Assembly: GCA_004292515.1 (NCBI GenBank) | Contig: RDXB01000040.1 | Coordinates: forward strand, 62,001-126,000 | DNA length: 64,000 nucleotides | Direction of reading: 5' to 3' | Source of the DNA: Oscillatoriales cyanobacterium | Lineage (GTDB): Bacteria; Cyanobacteriota; Cyanobacteriia; CACIAM-69d | Part shown: piece after piece, positions 62,741 through 64,000 of the stretch | How the letters are laid out: each line of letters opens with the position of its first letter | Position numbering within the stretch: position 1 is the first letter of the stretch | The notes under the pieces: generated by a model | What the model was told of the DNA's origin: nothing | The model's input: only the letters and a program-made list of their open reading frames with translations | Database searches by the model: none | Translations under genes and position numbers: made by a program

Positions 62741-64000
62741 TTAGGCGATCGCAGCCATCTTCACGTCGCTTTCGTTCAGCAGGTCTTGCAGCTCTTGGGC
62801 ATCGACCGTTTCCTTTTCAACCAGCATTTGAGCCAGGTTGTCCAGTACGCTGCGGTTTTCTTGCAGCACTTGCTTGGCGCGGCGATAAGCCTGATCCACC
62901 AAGCCCCGGACTTCCTCATCGATCGCCGCAGCCGTTTCTTCCGAGAAGTCGCGCTCGGAGGCGATATCGCGACCCAGGAACATATTGCCCTGTTGGCGAC
63001 CCAGGGCCACCGGGCCCAGGCGATCGCTCATCCCGAAACGGGTCACCATTTGGCGAGCCACACGGGTCACCTGTTGCAAGTCGTTGGAAGCACCCGTGGT
63101 CACTTCTTCTTCGCCGAAGATGATTTCTTCAGCCAAGCGACCACCCAGGGCCACCGCCATTTGGTTTTCCAAATAGGAGCGCGAGTAGAGACCCGAATCC
63201 ATCCGATCTTCACTGGGCGCAAACCAGGTCAAACCGCCGGCCTGACCGCGCGGGATGATGCTGATTTTTTGCACCGGATCGTAGTCGGGCATCAGCGCAC
63301 CCACCAGGGCGTGGCCCGCTTCGTGGTAGGCCACCAGGGTTTTGCGCTTTTCGCTCATCACCCGATCTTTCTTTTCGGGACCAGCCAAAATCCGATCGAT
63401 CGCGTCGTTGATTTCGTCCATCGACACTTCCGTCAGACTGCGGCGGGCGGCCAAAATTGCCGCTTCGTTCAGCAGGTTCGACAAATCCGCACCGGTAAAA
63501 CCAGGGGTACGACGGGCAATCCGCTCCAGATCCACGTCCTTCGACAGGGATTTGCCGCGCGCATGCACGCCCAGGATTTCCAGGCGACCGTTGAAGTCGG
63601 GGCGATCGACCACCACTTGGCGATCGAACCGGCCGGGACGCATCAGCGCCGCATCCAACACATCGGGACGGTTGGTGGCCGCAATCACGATGATCCCCGT
63701 GTTGCCCTCAAAGCCGTCCATTTCGGTCAGCAGTTGGTTCAGGGTTTGTTCGCGCTCGTCGTTGCCGCCGCCGAGACCTGCGCCCCGCTGACGACCCACC
63801 GCGTCGATTTCATCGATGAACACGATGCAAGGGGCATTTTGCTTGGCCTGCTCGAACAGGTCGCGCACGCGAGATGCACCGACCCCAACGAACATTTCCA
63901 CAAATTCCGAACCGGAGATGCTGAAGAACGGCACGCCCGCTTCGCCAGCCACAGCCCGGGCCAGCAGGGTTTTACCCGTCCCCGGAGGGCCCACCAGCAG
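62741..64000 (-). CDS. ftsH: ATP-dependent zinc metalloprotease FtsH (5' end outside window)
   Basis: 420 codons of the C-terminal part, open to the right edge. Walker [12 protein letters not shown] lies at the very edge, then Walker [17 protein letters not shown], the SRH text [20 protein letters not shown], and the zinc protease motif [12 protein letters not shown] with the third ligand in the [19 protein letters not shown] region. The N-terminal membrane helices are missing. The sequence is of the cyanobacterial/chloroplast type involved in photosystem II repair and membrane protein quality control; which of the usual four paralogues it is cannot be settled. Confidence 0.96.
   Translation of the reverse strand: MLVGPPGTGKTLLARAVAGEAGVPFFSISGSEFVEMFVGVGASRVRDLFEQAKQNAPCIVFIDEIDAVGRQRGAGLGGGNDEREQTLNQLLTEMDGFEGNTGIIVIAATNRPDVLDAALMRPGRFDRQVVVDRPDFNGRLEILGVHARGKSLSKDVDLERIARRTPGFTGADLSNLLNEAAILAARRSLTEVSMDEINDAIDRILAGPEKKDRVMSEKRKTLVAYHEAGHALVGALMPDYDPVQKISIIPRGQAGGLTWFAPSEDRMDSGLYSRSYLENQMAVALGGRLAEEIIFGEEEVTTGASNDLQQVTRVARQMVTRFGMSDRLGPVALGRQQGNMFLGRDIASERDFSEETAAAIDEEVRGLVDQAYRRAKQVLQENRSVLDNLAQMLVEKETVDAQELQDLLNESDVKMAAIA

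Noticed and set aside
1-64000. HIP1 palindromes (GCGATCGC) as operators or hairpins
   Set aside because: They occur throughout coding and non-coding DNA as expected for many cyanobacteria, so a single copy carries no regulatory meaning. Stems made mostly of HIP1 text were given lower weight.
1-64000. tRNA, rRNA, tmRNA or known riboswitches
   Set aside because: I looked through the spacers for T-arm text and typical stems and found none. A covariance-model search would be decisive.

Overview
The window looks like chromosomal DNA of a filamentous or unicellular cyanobacterium of fairly high GC. The HIP1 octamer GCGATCGC and its core CGATCG occur in almost every gene. Many products are cyanobacterium-typical: a cyAbrB regulator, OpcA next to glucose-6-phosphate dehydrogenase, small single-RRM RNA-binding proteins, MenB for phylloquinone, an FtsH of the photosynthetic type, and several small conserved cyanobacterial proteins of unknown function. 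I cannot name the species. I saw no rRNA, tRNA, CRISPR array, transposase gene or prophage.

Layout. 1-7 kb: start of a NACHT-type NTPase that runs off the left edge, an M20 amidohydrolase, a TerB-like protein, a P-type ATPase and a membrane-anchored HEAT protein. 7-12.2 kb: a secreted RTX metalloprotease, an LD-carboxypeptidase whose start lies behind a 14-bp tandem repeat, then an accessory patch with two pentapeptide-repeat genes in a hairpin-bounded tandem array, framed by two broken copies of one phosphatase-like gene. 12.3-26 kb: hemE; an iron(II) uptake cluster with feoB split into two genes plus feoA; an extended SDR, DUF2288 and DUF2993 proteins; two tandem rbp genes with duplicated leaders; and fbp-zwf-opcA (Calvin cycle and oxidative pentose phosphate control). 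26-44 kb: a pseudopilin, a large acyl-CoA synthetase/acetyltransferase fusion, sbcD, a bactofilin, a DUF72 protein, an RNase II/R family protein, an ArnT-like glycosyltransferase and a DciA-like protein. 44-64 kb: menB, ald, cysK with an Rrf2 regulator, a lower-GC membrane protein facing a dynamin-like GTPase, sdhB, cyAbrB, a GGDEF-EAL protein, a Tat-exported phosphoesterase, cobL with a SWIM protein, and a partial ftsH.

The most striking structure is not a gene. At least fourteen copies or remnants of two short non-autonomous elements are scattered through the spacers. Both carry the same central palindrome (CAAGGGGCTTAAGCCCCTTG). Family A is about 146 bp with ends TAGGG..TGTCATCA. Family B is about 136 bp with ends TAGGGGATGTCTGAAAAG. 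In two places a family A element sits exactly at the central TA of a family B element, in the same relative orientation, with the TA duplicated; a third family B copy is uninterrupted and shows the empty site. Element ends supply the stop codons of the RNase II/R gene and of the Rrf2 gene. Other copies lie between feoB and feoA and between zwf and opcA.

Gene starts were often moved inward from the longest open frame, using ribosome-binding sites and recalled family N-termini. Family assignments rest on motifs and memory; no database search was possible.
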